Below are positions 10,266 through 20,304 of a stretch of DNA of 64,000 nucleotides, in pieces (positions within the stretch are counted from its first letter, which is position 1; each line of letters opens with the position of its first letter). Location: NCBI RefSeq assembly GCF_000242255.2, contig NC_017033.1, positions 3,421,110 through 3,485,109 on the forward strand, read 5' to 3'. The translations under genes and the position numbers were made by a program. Under the pieces are notes generated by a model that saw nothing but the letters and a program-made list of their open reading frames with translations, did no database searches and had not been told where the DNA came from. This stretch comes from Frateuria aurantia DSM 6220. GTDB taxonomy: Bacteria > Pseudomonadota > Gammaproteobacteria > Xanthomonadales > Rhodanobacteraceae.

Positions 10266-11699
10266 TCAATCCCGGGCGACCTGTGTGGCAAAGATCTTGC
10301 CGGGATTCATCAGATTCAACGGATCCAGCGCCTGTTTCAGGCTGCGCATCACGTCCACGGCATCATCCCCGGCCTGGTCGCGCAGAAAGCCCATCTTGTG
10401 CAAGCCGATGCCATGCTCTCCGGTGCAGCTGCCTTCCATCGCGATGGCTCGCGCCACCAGTCGGTGATTGATGCGCTCGGCCTCTTCCCACTCCTCGGGC
10501 TGCTCCGGGTCGATCAGCATGATGAGATGGAAATTGCCGTCACCGACATGGCCGACGATGGGGGCCGGGATGGCACTGGTCGCCAGATCGGCGACAGTCG
10601 CCTCCACGCATTCAGCCAGCCGGCTGATCGGTACGCAGACGTCGGTGGCCATCGCCCGGCAGCCGGGTTTCAGCTGCAGCGCCGCGAAATAGGCCTGATG
10701 ACGCGCATGCCAGAGCCGATTGCGATCTTCCTGCTGCTCGGCCCAGGCAAAGTCCGAGCCGCCGGCCTCGGCCACCAGCCCGGCAACGATCGCAACCTGC
10801 TCCTGCACAGCCGCGGGGCTGCCCGCAAACTCGAAAAACAGGGTCGGCTGCTCGGGCATGTCCAGCTTTGAATAGGCGTTGATCGCCTGCACCGCCAGCG
10901 CGTCGATGAATTCGACCCGGGAAATGGCCATGCCGTACTGGATGATCTGCACCACCGTGTCGACCGCATCGGCAATCCGCGGAAACGAACAGCTGGCGGC
11001 CAGGATCTGCTCGGGCTGCGGATGCAGGCGCAGGGTGATCTCGGTGATCACGCCCAAGGTACCTTCACTGCCGATAAACAAATGGGTCAGGTCATAGCCG
11101 GCCGAGGACTTGCGGGCCCGGGTGCCGGTGCGGATGATGCGGCCGTCGATCAAGACCACCGTCAGCGCCAGCACGTTTTCGCGCATGGTGCCGTAACGCA
11201 CGGCATTGGTCCCCGAGGCAGCAGTGGCACACATGCCGCCGATGCTGGCATCGGCACCGGGATCGATGGGAAAGAACAGACCGGTGCTGCGCAGCTCCTC
11301 GTTGAGCTGTTTGCGTGACAGACCCGGCTGTACCGAGACGGTAAAGTCCTCGGCATGGATGTCCAGCACTCTGGCCATCCGTGACATATCCAGACTGATG
11401 CCGCCCTCGATCGCCAGGATGTGACCTTCCACTGACGAGCCATTGCCGAAGGGAATCACCGGGACCCGATGCGCCTGGCACAGTTTAAGCACGGTCGAGA
11501 CCTCTTCGCTGGACTCGACGAAGGCCACACCGTCGGGCAGCATCGGCGGATAGGAAGACTCGTCACGGCCATGATGCTCACGCACCGACTCCGACTGCGA
11601 CCAGCGCGCTCCCAGCAGCTCGCGGACCGCCTTCTCGAAGGCTTCCGACAGACGGTGCGACCCCTTGCGCTGCACCGGAACCATCATTTCAGCAGACAT
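10266..11699 (-). CDS. FAD-linked D-lactate dehydrogenase (GlcD/LDHD family)
   Basis: A 477-residue FAD-linked oxidase. The N-terminal FAD_binding_4 domain contains PFGNGSSVEGH, DPGADASIGGM and the ATAASGTNAVRYG loop. The C-terminal FAD-oxidase domain contains the active-site histidines in HVGDGNFH and GEHGIG. The closest family image is the mitochondrial/bacterial LDHD type of D-lactate dehydrogenase, which passes electrons to cytochrome or quinone; glycolate or another D-2-hydroxyacid cannot be excluded. No GlcE or GlcF partner is adjacent, which favours the single-subunit LDHD type. The start has a GAGGAGATTCGAGG leader. Confidence 0.85.
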   Translation of the reverse strand: MSAEMMVPVQRKGSHRLSEAFEKAVRELLGARWSQSESVREHHGRDESSYPPMLPDGVAFVESSEEVSTVLKLCQAHRVPVIPFGNGSSVEGHILAIEGGISLDMSRMARVLDIHAEDFTVSVQPGLSRKQLNEELRSTGLFFPIDPGADASIGGMCATAASGTNAVRYGTMRENVLALTVVLIDGRIIRTGTRARKSSAGYDLTHLFIGSEGTLGVITEITLRLHPQPEQILAASCSFPRIADAVDTVVQIIQYGMAISRVEFIDALAVQAINAYSKLDMPEQPTLFFEFAGSPAAVQEQVAIVAGLVAEAGGSDFAWAEQQEDRNRLWHARHQAYFAALQLKPGCRAMATDVCVPISRLAECVEATVADLATSAIPAPIVGHVGDGNFHLIMLIDPEQPEEWEEAERINHRLVARAIAMEGSCTGEHGIGLHKMGFLRDQAGDDAVDVMRSLKQALDPLNLMNPGKIFATQVARD

Positions 11700-11752
11700 C
11701 CTCGAATCTCCTCAGCACCCACGCCGGCGCGTCCGCGACAGGCCGGCCAGCT

Positions 11753-14700
11753 TCAACCCGGTGCCAGCAAGGCATCCAGATCGGCCTGATCAAAACTCAG
11801 CCGCTCACGACTGCCACCGCCTTCCAGCACCGCCTCGGCCAATTCGGCCTTGCCGGCCTTCAATTCTTCGATGCGTTCTTCCACGGTATTGGCGCCAATG
11901 AGGCGGAACACGAAAACCGGCTTGTCCTGACCGATGCGATGGGCGCGATCGCTGGCCTGGGCTTCGGCCGCCGGGTTCCACCACGGATCGTAATGGATCA
12001 CGGTATCGGCAGCCGTCAGGTTCAGCCCGACCCCGCCGGCCTTCAGCGACAGCAGGAACAACGGAGCCTCGCCTTCCTGGAAGGCCCGCACAGGCTCGCC
12101 ACGGTCGCGGGTCTCGCCGGTAAGCGTCACATAGCGGATGCGCCGCCGGTCCAGTTCCTGACCGATCAGGCGCAGCATTTCGGTGAACTGGGAAAACAGC
12201 AGCACCTTGCGGCCTTCGGCCAGCAAGGCCGGCAGCATGTCCATCAACAATTCGAACTTGGCCGATTCGCGCACGCCACGGGCCGCTTCCAGCTTGACCA
12301 GCCGTGGATCACAGCAGACCTGACGTAGCTTCAGCAGGGCATCGAGCACCACGATGCCGCTGTGGGCGATGCCGCGCTGGGCGATGACTTCACGCAGCTC
12401 CTCGGCCAGGGACAGACGCAGGCTCTCATAGAGTTCACGCTGGCGGCCTTCCAGCACCACCTTGCGGGTGATCTCGGTCTTGGGCGGCAATTCGCCGGCG
12501 ACCTGGGCCTTGGTCCGGCGCAGGATGAACGGCGCCAGTCGCCGATTCAGACGCTGCTGGCATTCCACGTCATGCTGCTTTTCGATGGGGCCGCGATAAT
12601 GCCTGCGGAAAGCCCCTTCATCGCCAAGCAATCCCGGTACGGCCAGATCCACCTGCGACCACAACTCGCCCAGATGGTTTTCCAGCGGTGTGCCCGTCAG
12701 GCAGATGCAGCGCCCGGTGCGCAGGGTCAGCAGCGCGCGCCGGGCCTGGGTGCGCGGATTCTTGACCTGCTGGGCCTCGTCCAGCACCACCAAAGCAAAG
12801 GCCTGCTTGCGCAGGGCCACCACGTCACGCGGCAGCAGGGCATAGCTGGTGATCACCACATCGACCTCGCCCAGGCGGGCAAAACCGCCATTGCGCTGCG
12901 GGCCGTGCAGGGCCAGAACCTTCAGCGAGGGCGCGAATCGCGCGATCTCCGCCAGCCAGTTGGGAATCAGACTGGTCGGCACCACCACCAGAGCCGGCTG
13001 CTGCAACCAGCCACGCTGCTTCAGTGCCAGCAGATGGGTGATCAGCTGCAAGGTCTTGCCCAGACCCATATCGTCTGCCAATACGCCCCCGACCTCGGCC
13101 TCGGCCAGAGCGTTCAACCAGCGCAGACCTTCGCGCTGATAAGGGCGAAGCTCGGTGGTCAGGCCTTCCGGCACCACATCACTGGCCCGTTCGGCCGCCT
13201 CGCGCAGCCGCCGGGTAAAGCCCCGCAACTGCTCGGGCGCCTGCAGCCCGCCACCCGCAGGCAAGGCCTCGGCCAATTCATCCAGCCGTCCGGCCTGGAC
13301 CCGCGGCAGATGCAGGCTGGCCCGCGGTCGCTCCAGGTATTCGGCCAGAGGCGCCAGCAGGCCGCGCAACTCGGTCAGCCGGACCGGCACCCGCCGTCGC
13401 TGATCCAGGGGCGCGTACCAGACCGCATCGTCCGGCTCGTTGGGCGATGGACTCAGGGTCAGCTGATGCTCGGCCAGGGCCTGGGCCACGGCTGGCAGCA
13501 GATTGTGGCGCTCGCCATCCACCTCGATGCCGACTTCCAGATCGAAGGCATGGTCATCGGCATCTTCTACCGCATGACCATACCAATGCACCGGCCCTTC
13601 CAGCACCTCGAAGGGAAAACTGGGTGAATAATCCAGCTGGAAGCCTTCCTGCTCCAGACGCGGCCGCAGAGCCAGCCAACGGGCCGGAGTATTCACTTCA
13701 AGCGCGCCGGCATGGCCCTTGCCCGGAAACAACCAGGCATCTTCCGGCAAGGTGTCGGCCATATCCCAGGGCAGACCTTCAGTGTCGACCGCAGGCGTCA
13801 GTCCGGCCCGCTCCAGCTGCTCCATCGCGCTCAGCTCTTCTGCCCGACGGCGCATGATCTCGACCAGCTGGCCATCCCTCACCCGGCGCACCAGCGGCTC
13901 GCCGCCGCGTCCGGGCAATCTTTCGCCGGCATAATCGAATGACAACCGGGCATAGGCCAGCGGCGGTGTGCCCGCAGCCAGCCGGGCATGCCGGCTCAGC
14001 GCATGCAGGGTCACGATCGGCTTCGGCGCCAGCGAGGCGCCGCGAACTTCGCCCAGGACCTGCGGCGGCGGAATCCGCTGCCCCAGCGGCTGGTCATGCA
14101 AGGTGGCCCGCAGCATCGCGCTTTCCTCATGCCGCAGCGGTGGCAGATCCAGCCAGGCAGTTTCGGCACCGGGTGTTTCACACCGGCCCAGCACGGCGCC
14201 TTGCGGATCCAGGTACCACAAGCCGTCGATCCGCAACAGACGGCGATTGGGCAACAGCGCCGGCCACAACCTCTGGCTGCCATCCTGTTCCAGATGCCAC
14301 TGCCAGCTCAGCGGCAGAGTCGGTCCGGACGCCAGTCGCAGCCCGGCAAGCCCCCCCAGAAAGCAGGGTCGATCCAGAACCGCTTCCAGCAGAGGTTCGC
14401 CCAAGGCCCCCTGCAGACGCACATAGATGCGGCTCTTGCGTGGCATCTGCGGCAGGCCGAGGACACTGGCCGCCAACTGCAACTCGTCGGCCGGCAGCGG
14501 AGCCTGGGCCAGTTGCTTGCTGTCCAGCGGCACCGGCCGCTGAAAGCGTCCCGGCTCACCGAACACCGCCGTCAGCAGCACCGGCGCCACATCCAGCCAG
14601 GCCCAGGGCTGATCGGCTTCGGCCACCACTTCCACAAAAAAACCCAGCTGCGACCGCACGCCGACCGCAACGGCCGGCGGGGTCTCGAACAGCCGCGCCC

Positions 14701-14773
14701 ACGGCGCCGACAGCCGACCCGCAGCGGTGTCGCCTGGCATCTCGAGCGATGGTTTGTCGTCGGTCTGGTGCAT
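11753..14773 (-). CDS. SNF2-family DEAD/DEAH-like helicase (RapA-like ATPase)
   Basis: A 1006-residue Swi2/Snf2 ATPase. Residues 1 to about 545 are a weakly conserved N-terminal region. The SNF2_N core follows, with Walker A DDMGLGKT near residue 565 and the Walker B-like VVLDEAQQVKNP near 665. The helicase C lobe has VLLFSQFTEML, LKAGGVGLNLTAADTVIHYD and ASDRAHRIGQ. Bacterial members move along duplex DNA and remodel protein-DNA or RNA polymerase complexes; the specific target is not known. The ATG giving MHQTDDKPSLEMPGD was chosen because earlier in-frame ATGs have no ribosome site. The gene stands alone with no defence or methylase gene next to it, so a housekeeping role is more likely than a defence one. 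Confidence 0.92.
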   Translation of the reverse strand: MHQTDDKPSLEMPGDTAAGRLSAPWARLFETPPAVAVGVRSQLGFFVEVVAEADQPWAWLDVAPVLLTAVFGEPGRFQRPVPLDSKQLAQAPLPADELQLAASVLGLPQMPRKSRIYVRLQGALGEPLLEAVLDRPCFLGGLAGLRLASGPTLPLSWQWHLEQDGSQRLWPALLPNRRLLRIDGLWYLDPQGAVLGRCETPGAETAWLDLPPLRHEESAMLRATLHDQPLGQRIPPPQVLGEVRGASLAPKPIVTLHALSRHARLAAGTPPLAYARLSFDYAGERLPGRGGEPLVRRVRDGQLVEIMRRRAEELSAMEQLERAGLTPAVDTEGLPWDMADTLPEDAWLFPGKGHAGALEVNTPARWLALRPRLEQEGFQLDYSPSFPFEVLEGPVHWYGHAVEDADDHAFDLEVGIEVDGERHNLLPAVAQALAEHQLTLSPSPNEPDDAVWYAPLDQRRRVPVRLTELRGLLAPLAEYLERPRASLHLPRVQAGRLDELAEALPAGGGLQAPEQLRGFTRRLREAAERASDVVPEGLTTELRPYQREGLRWLNALAEAEVGGVLADDMGLGKTLQLITHLLALKQRGWLQQPALVVVPTSLIPNWLAEIARFAPSLKVLALHGPQRNGGFARLGEVDVVITSYALLPRDVVALRKQAFALVVLDEAQQVKNPRTQARRALLTLRTGRCICLTGTPLENHLGELWSQVDLAVPGLLGDEGAFRRHYRGPIEKQHDVECQQRLNRRLAPFILRRTKAQVAGELPPKTEITRKVVLEGRQRELYESLRLSLAEELREVIAQRGIAHSGIVVLDALLKLRQVCCDPRLVKLEAARGVRESAKFELLMDMLPALLAEGRKVLLFSQFTEMLRLIGQELDRRRIRYVTLTGETRDRGEPVRAFQEGEAPLFLLSLKAGGVGLNLTAADTVIHYDPWWNPAAEAQASDRAHRIGQDKPVFVFRLIGANTVEERIEELKAGKAELAEAVLEGGGSRERLSFDQADLDALLAPG

Positions 14774-15184
14774 CGCGGACCGCCGCCCTTGAGTGACCAA
14801 AAGAACGAGGTTAACAGGATTTTTGCAGAATGCCCTAAGGGATGTTCCGATCCATCTCGCACGGGCCCCATGGCCCATCGCGAAGACGCCGGCCACGGCC
14901 CCTCAGCCGGGGGCAGCTCGCGGATCTGCCCGGCAGTGAAGAATGCTCTCCGGAACGAAAGAGCCGAGTGCCCCGGCCCGGCGGTTTGCCGGGGTCGCTG
15001 GCCACCGTGCGCGGCGAAAGCCCGCTCTGACAGGATCCACGCCACCGGCCTCAGGACACGCCACCAGAGCCGGCACCGGTCAGCAGATATCCAGTCAGTT
15101 CGCTCAAACCGCCATCAACGGCGCTGCCCGCCTTTTCAGGCCGATCCTGTCAGGTCATGACCGCTCAGATCATGACCGCCAAGA
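14774..15184. other. non-coding stretch upstream of the SNF2 gene
   Basis: About 410 bases between the gpsA stop and the helicase start. It contains a GC-rich inverted repeat, CCCCGGC/GCCGGGG, at roughly 14974-15000, and near 15155-15180 two nearly identical copies of TCATGACCGC. No convincing gene was seen; it presumably carries the helicase promoter. Confidence 0.4.
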
Positions 15185-16213
15185 TCAGCCCTGCCCGATC
15201 CGGTCGAACAGTCCCTGCGGATATTCCGGCTTCTGCTCGCGAGCCATCAGGCGCTGCAAGGCTTCGCTCGGAGTTTCCCGACCATGCAGCACCGAATAGA
15301 CCGCGGCGCTGATCGGGAGATCCAGATCATGCTTGGAGGCCAGGCGCATGACTTCGTCGGCCGTGAGCACGCTTTCCACCACCTGCCCGATCTGGCGAAC
15401 GGCATCATCGATAGCCACCCCTTGCCCCAGGGCCAGACCCAGCCGGCGGTTGCGGGAGAGATCACCCGTGCAGGTCAGCACCAGATCGCCCAGACCCGAC
15501 AAGCCCATCAGGGTTTCGGCGCGGGCACCCAGGGCCGTGCCCAGTCGCAGCATCTCGTTCATGCCTCGGGTAATCAGGCCGGCGCGGGCATTGAGCCCCA
15601 GCCCCATCCCGTCGGCCACCCCGGTGGCCACCGCCAGCACGTTCTTCATCGCCCCGCCCAGCTCGCCGCCCAGCATGTCACTGCCGGTATAGGCGCGCAG
15701 CTGGGGGGCATGCAGCACCTGGGCCACCTGCCGCGCGAATTCGGCGTCATCGGACAACACCGTCACCGCACTGGGCAGGCCCGCCGCCACTTCACGCGCA
15801 AACGAGGGGCCGGTCACCACCGCCGCCGGCCGACCCGGCAGATGCTCGGCCACCAGTTCGTGCAGAAAGCGGCCGGTACCCGGCTCGAAACCCTTGGTCG
15901 CCCAGGCCACGGCCGCCCCGGAGGGCAGCAGCGGCGCCAGATCGACCAGCATGTCGGCAAAGGCGTGACTGGGAACCACGATCAGCACCAGCCTGGCCTC
16001 GGCGACCGTGGCCGCCAGATCCGCGCTGTAGTCCAGCGCGGCCGGCAAGGCTATGCCCGGCAGGTAGCGCGCATTTTCGCCATGGCTCGCCATCGCGGCC
16101 ATCGCGGCCGGATCACGCCCCCACAATACGGTAGGCACTCCATTGCGAGCGGCACCGGCCGCCAGTGCCGTACCCCATGAACCTGCGCCGATCACGGCCA
16201 GCCTGGACGTCAT
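15185..16213 (-). CDS. gpsA: glycerol-3-phosphate dehydrogenase [NAD(P)+]
   Basis: A 342-residue GpsA, which reduces dihydroxyacetone phosphate to sn-glycerol 3-phosphate for phospholipid synthesis. The Rossmann motif [10 protein letters not shown] is at the N-terminus, [13 protein letters not shown] is in the middle, and the catalytic lysine is in [36 protein letters not shown] is the substrate loop. The start follows secB by 16 bases, and the pair secB-gpsA is a common proteobacterial operon. Confidence 0.96.
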   Translation of the reverse strand: MTSRLAVIGAGSWGTALAAGAARNGVPTVLWGRDPAAMAAMASHGENARYLPGIALPAALDYSADLAATVAEARLVLIVVPSHAFADMLVDLAPLLPSGAAVAWATKGFEPGTGRFLHELVAEHLPGRPAAVVTGPSFAREVAAGLPSAVTVLSDDAEFARQVAQVLHAPQLRAYTGSDMLGGELGGAMKNVLAVATGVADGMGLGLNARAGLITRGMNEMLRLGTALGARAETLMGLSGLGDLVLTCTGDLSRNRRLGLALGQGVAIDDAVRQIGQVVESVLTADEVMRLASKHDLDLPISAAVYSVLHGRETPSEALQRLMAREQKPEYPQGLFDRIGQG

Positions 16214-16229
16214 TGCCGACACTCCGCGA

Positions 16230-16724
16230 TCAGCTGTTGAGCGGATGCGATTCTTCGCCCGACAGCATGCGACGCTGCTGCTCGGCGTACAGAGCATCGA
16301 AGTTGATCGGCTGCAGCAGGAAGGGCGGGAAGCCACCTTCCTGGATCAGACCGGAAATGATCTGGCGTGCATAGGGGAACAGCACATTCGGGCAGTAACT
16401 TCCCAGAATGCCGTCACGCTCGACGTCGCCGAAGCCGGCCACCACGAACACGCCGGCCTGCTCGACTTCGGCCAGATAGGCGGTGCGCTCACCCATGGTG
16501 CAGGTCAAGGTGATGCTGAGCACCACTTCATACACGCCTTCGGCCAGCGGATTCACCTTGTGGGCCAGATTCAGCTGGACCTGCGGTGCCGGGCTGTTGC
16601 CTTCGCCCAGCTCCTGGAAGATCTGGGGTGCGCCGGGCGCTTCGAAGGAGACATCCTTCACATAGACTTTCTGCAGCATCAGCTGCGGCTGGCCGGGCTG
16701 GTCGTTGGCGGTAAGGTCGGTCAT
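16230..16724 (-). CDS. secB: protein-export chaperone SecB
   Basis: A 164-residue SecB. It holds preproteins unfolded and hands them to SecA for export. The conserved [13 protein letters not shown] start of the beta sheet, [17 protein letters not shown], and [20 protein letters not shown], which carries the helix of the tetramer, are all present. It is the first gene of the secB-gpsA unit and diverges from rpmB. Confidence 0.97.
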   Translation of the reverse strand: MTDLTANDQPGQPQLMLQKVYVKDVSFEAPGAPQIFQELGEGNSPAPQVQLNLAHKVNPLAEGVYEVVLSITLTCTMGERTAYLAEVEQAGVFVVAGFGDVERDGILGSYCPNVLFPYARQIISGLIQEGGFPPFLLQPINFDALYAEQQRRMLSGEESHPLNS

Positions 16725-16806
16725 AGCGGTTCTCTCGTTCTGGCCACAGGCCGGATGGGCAAAGACCTAGGATTGTTCCACACATCCCGTGAGCACGCAC
16801 GTCACC

Positions 16807-16836
16807 TTGCATAAGACCCTGTGCAGGCTGCATAAT
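16807..16836 (+). promoter_or_regulatory. probable rpmB-rpmG promoter
   Basis: TTGCAT (16807-16812) and CATAAT (16831-16836) are separated by 18 bases, about 190 bases upstream of rpmB. The -10 matches the consensus at five of six positions. The resulting leader of about 180 bases contains an 8-bp perfect hairpin (AAACGCAG/CTGCGTTT, 16914-16932). Confidence 0.5.
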
Positions 16837-17022
16837 AGGCGGCTAGCCATTCCGTGCCTGAAGACTTCGGGCTGTGCCGGTGCGCGATCCGGTGCCTCGT
16901 CGGCATGGCTGACAAACGCAGTTTCTGCGTTTCCAGCTTCGCGCCGCTGTCCTCGTGACGGCCGGCTGGGCCGACGCCATCCTGGCCAATGGGTGGTCCA
17001 TCATTCGATTACGGAGGTCATC

Positions 17023-17259
17023 ATGGCCCGTGTATGTCAAGTCACCGGAAAGGGTGTGCAGAGCGGCAACAACGTTTCGCACGCCAACAACAAGACCCGT
17101 CGCCGCTGGTTGCCCAACCTGCATGAGCGTCGCTTCTGGGTTGCCAGCGAAAACCGCTGGATCAAGCTGCGCGTTTCCAACAAGGCGCTGCGCACCATCG
17201 ACAAGAACGGCATCGAGGCCGTGATCGCCGAACTGCGTGCTCGCGGCGAGAAGGTCTAA
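17023..17259 (+). CDS. rpmB: 50S ribosomal protein L28
   Basis: A 78-residue L28, starting [11 protein letters not shown] and containing [15 protein letters not shown] and the [13 protein letters not shown] end. This is the typical length and sequence of gammaproteobacterial L28. A strong ACGGAGG ribosome site decides the start against a longer open frame. It is followed by rpmG after 11 bases. Confidence 0.98.
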   Translation: MARVCQVTGKGVQSGNNVSHANNKTRRRWLPNLHERRFWVASENRWIKLRVSNKALRTIDKNGIEAVIAELRARGEKV

Positions 17260-17270
17260 GGAGAAGAACC

Positions 17271-17438
<168 letters not shown>

Positions 17439-17471
17439 TCTGGCCCGTCATGCCATCGGCATGACACCTGG

Positions 17472-17497
17472 AAGGCCCGCCTCGGCGGGCCTTTTTT
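17472..17497 (+). terminator. rpmBG intrinsic terminator
   Basis: The stem GGCCCGC/GCGGGCC with a CTCG tetraloop is followed by six T's, 33 bases after the rpmG stop. This is a textbook Rho-independent terminator. Confidence 0.92.
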
Positions 17498-17835
17498 GTG
17501 GTCGCGTTGCCACTCGCTCGCCGATGCCATCCCGGCAGACAGCACACCGCAATTCCGGCTGTGCACGTCGCCAGCGCAAGCTGACCGGATTCGTCGGCAT
17601 GGTTGCCGCACCGAATCCGGACGCCCTGATCGATCAGGATCGGACCTCGCGGCATCGCCATGACCTCCATGAAAGAAGTCACGGCATGCGCATCGCAAAT
17701 CGCCCGGTCACGCCTGACTTCCGCCCATAAAGGCCGCGCAGATGCGACTCGGCCGGCGGATCGATGACCGGGTGCGTGCCATCATTCCGGTCGCAATGCT
17801 CGACACCACTATCGGAGCGCTCCCGGACCATCGCC
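17498..17835. repeat. intergenic stretch with two strong palindromes
   Basis: No gene seen. Bases 17585-17620 form a nested hairpin: outer arms CCGGATTCG/CGAATCCGG, inner arms CGGCA/TGCCG. Four bases later comes a perfect 14-bp palindrome, CCTGATCGATCAGG (17625-17638). The structure lies between the rpmBG terminator and the 3' end of the MFS gene, so it could act as the MFS terminator or as a repeat-type element. Confidence 0.5.
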
Positions 17836-19041
17836 TCAGCCCGTGGCATCGGCCCGGGCGGCGGGGCGTATCCAGCGGCCCATCATCAGTCCGTTGACGG
17901 CCATCAACAGCAGCAACAACGCCACGCCCGCCAAGGCGGCAGGCAGGCTGGTGCAATGGGCGAAGCTGCCGATCATCGCCGGTCCCACCAACAATCCGGC
18001 ATAACCCAGAGTCGAGGTGGCGGCGATGGCCTGGCTGGCCGCCATGCCGGCGGTACGACTCGCGCTGCTGAGCAGGATCGGCACCACATTGGACAAGGCA
18101 GCACCCAGCATCACGAAACCCAGCAGACTCAGCGGGATCGAATTGACCGTCGCGGCCAGACACAGCCCGGCCGCGCCCAGTGCACCCCCGACGACCAGCA
18201 CCGTCTGCGGCCCCAGGCGATCCACCAGACGGTCGCCGAACCAGCGGCCCAGGGCCATGGTCACCGAGAAACCGGCATAGGCATAACCGGCATGGGCCAT
18301 GCTCATGCCCCGGCTGGTGCGCATAAAGACCGCACTCCAGTCCAGGGTCGCGCCTTCGGCCATAAAGGCCACGAAACACATGACCCCGAGCACCAGCACC
18401 GCCCCTCTGGGCAAGACAAAGCCAGCCGGAGCCGTGACCGCGGACGGACGGGCGCCTGGGCCGAAACGCAACAGCGGCAGCAACAGACCGATCAGCGCGA
18501 TCACCGCCAGGCTGCAACCCCACAACGGCAGGTGCCGGCCCAGCAGCAGAGAGATCGAGCCGGCGCCGAGCAGCGCACCGCCACTGAAAAAGGCATGAAA
18601 CGAGGACATCCAGGGGCGGCCACTGCGACGCTCGACCTCGGCCGCCTGATCATTGACACCGACCGCCACCGTACCCAGAGCCGCACCAAACACCGCCAGC
18701 GCCAGTGCCAGCAGCCAGGTCCGGCCGGCCAGTGCCAGCAGCGGCAGACAGGGAATGGTCAGGGCGAAGGCCACCTGCAATACCTGACGGCTGCCGTAGC
18801 GAGCAATCAGCCAGCCGCTCAGCGGCATCGCCAGCAGCGAGCCACAGCCGGGTGCAAGCAGCAGCAGCCCCAGCTGCCCGTTGTTCAAGGCCAGCCGGTT
18901 CTGGGCATAGGGCACCAGCGGCGCCCAGCTGGCAGCCACCACGCCACACAACAGAAACATGGCCCGGGTCGCCCATACCAGACGACGCAAGGCCGTCCAG
19001 CCGGCAGTCCCGACTGCGGCCGTTCGGAGATCGAGTTCCAT
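17836..19041 (-). CDS. MFS transporter (YbjJ-like)
   Basis: A 401-residue major facilitator with about 12 hydrophobic segments in two halves. The GWLIARYGSRQVLQ loop between TM2 and TM3 and the equivalent GDRLVDRLGPQTVL loop in the second half are the MFS signatures. The sequence resembles the YbjJ/fucose-permease-like branch, whose substrates are mostly unassigned. The ATG with AGGACC upstream is preferred over an in-frame GTG five codons earlier. It is a single gene, in the same direction as the dad genes but 141 bases from them. Confidence 0.85.
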   Translation of the reverse strand: MELDLRTAAVGTAGWTALRRLVWATRAMFLLCGVVAASWAPLVPYAQNRLALNNGQLGLLLLAPGCGSLLAMPLSGWLIARYGSRQVLQVAFALTIPCLPLLALAGRTWLLALALAVFGAALGTVAVGVNDQAAEVERRSGRPWMSSFHAFFSGGALLGAGSISLLLGRHLPLWGCSLAVIALIGLLLPLLRFGPGARPSAVTAPAGFVLPRGAVLVLGVMCFVAFMAEGATLDWSAVFMRTSRGMSMAHAGYAYAGFSVTMALGRWFGDRLVDRLGPQTVLVVGGALGAAGLCLAATVNSIPLSLLGFVMLGAALSNVVPILLSSASRTAGMAASQAIAATSTLGYAGLLVGPAMIGSFAHCTSLPAALAGVALLLLLMAVNGLMMGRWIRPAARADATG

Positions 19042-19182
19042 GGGAGGTCCTGTCACGATGCACGGCCATCCGGATGCGGGTGGCCTTCGACATTCATGCT
19101 ACGGATCAGGACGTCAGTGCCTAGACCCTGACAGGCATCCGGTTCAGCTCGCAGCCATCCGGCGGCCAGCCGCAAACTCCGC

Positions 19183-20250
19183 TCAGGTCGCGACCAGAGA
19201 CACCCGCCTCACGCCGCACAGCAGCTCGTAGAGACTGGCATGACAGCGCGCCGCGACCTCGGCGGCCGAAACCTGCCGCCCCCACAGCTCCACCTCGGAG
19301 CCCACGCCGGTCCGAGGCAGGTCGGTGAGATCCACGGTCAGCATGTCCATCGATACCCGCCCGGCCAGCACCGCAGACTGACCATCCACCGCCACCGGCG
19401 TGCCCGTCGGTGCGCATTGCGGATAGCCATCGGCATAGCCCATCGCCACCACACCGATGCGCGATGGTCGGGTGGTCACGAACTGCGCGCCGTAACCCAC
19501 CGGCTCGCCGGCGGCCAGCTCGCGCACCGCGATGACTCTGGATAGCAGGGTCATCACCGGCTGCAACTGCCGGCTGGAAGCACTGGGCCGATCCAGCGGA
19601 TCCATCCCGTAAAGCATCAGTCCGGGGCGCACCCAGTCGCTGGCCGGACCGGACCAGCCCAGCAGCGAAGGGGAGTTGCGCAGACTACGTTCGCCGGGCA
19701 GGCCCGCCGTGGCAGCCGCGAAGCTGTCCTGCTGCTCTTGCGTGCGGGCGCAACCCATCTCGTCGGCACGCGCGAAATGGGTCATGCACACCACGCTGGC
19801 GACGGCGGCACACTGTTGCAGACGCCGCCAGGCGGCCTGATACTCGGCCGGCGAGAAACCGACCCTGTGCATGCCCGAGTCGAGTTTCAGCCAGGCCTTG
19901 ATCGAAGCCGCACCCGACCATTGCTCCAGCAGCCGCAACTGCCACTCGGAGTGGACCACTGTCCACAGTCGATACCGCACGATCAGCGCGAGTTCGTCGG
20001 CCGCGAAAAACCCTTCCAACAACAGGATCGGTGCCTGGATGCCGGCCTCGCGCAGACTCAGCGCTTCCTCGATGCAGGCCACCGCAAAACCGTCAGCCTC
20101 CGGTTCCAGCGCCTGTGCGCAGACCACCGCGCCATGACCGTAGGCATCGGCCTTGACCACCGCCAGCGCGCGTGCCGCCCCCAATTGCCGAGCCAGACGA
20201 TAGTTGGCGCGCAGGGCTTGCAGGTCGATCAGGGCTCGGGCGGGACGCAT
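19183..20250 (-). CDS. dadX: alanine racemase, catabolic type
   Basis: A 355-residue PLP enzyme interconverting L- and D-alanine. The PLP lysine is K33 in [11 protein letters not shown]. The second base, tyrosine, is in VGYGAQF, and the [12 protein letters not shown] core is intact. Its gene follows dadA by 54 bases on the same strand, which identifies it as the DadX-type racemase supplying D-alanine to DadA rather than the biosynthetic Alr, although sequence alone does not separate the two. Confidence 0.93.
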   Translation of the reverse strand: MRPARALIDLQALRANYRLARQLGAARALAVVKADAYGHGAVVCAQALEPEADGFAVACIEEALSLREAGIQAPILLLEGFFAADELALIVRYRLWTVVHSEWQLRLLEQWSGAASIKAWLKLDSGMHRVGFSPAEYQAAWRRLQQCAAVASVVCMTHFARADEMGCARTQEQQDSFAAATAGLPGERSLRNSPSLLGWSGPASDWVRPGLMLYGMDPLDRPSASSRQLQPVMTLLSRVIAVRELAAGEPVGYGAQFVTTRPSRIGVVAMGYADGYPQCAPTGTPVAVDGQSAVLAGRVSMDMLTVDLTDLPRTGVGSEVELWGRQVSAAEVAARCHASLYELLCGVRRVSLVAT

Positions 20251-20304
20251 GGCAGACTCGATGGAAGAAAAGGAGAGGCGGACAGGGTATAACGCGATGG
20301 CCGA

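Noticed and set aside
11753-14773. SNF2 helicase as part of a phage-defence island
   Set aside because: No nuclease, methylase, phospholipase or other defence gene is adjacent. Neighbours are metabolic and housekeeping genes.
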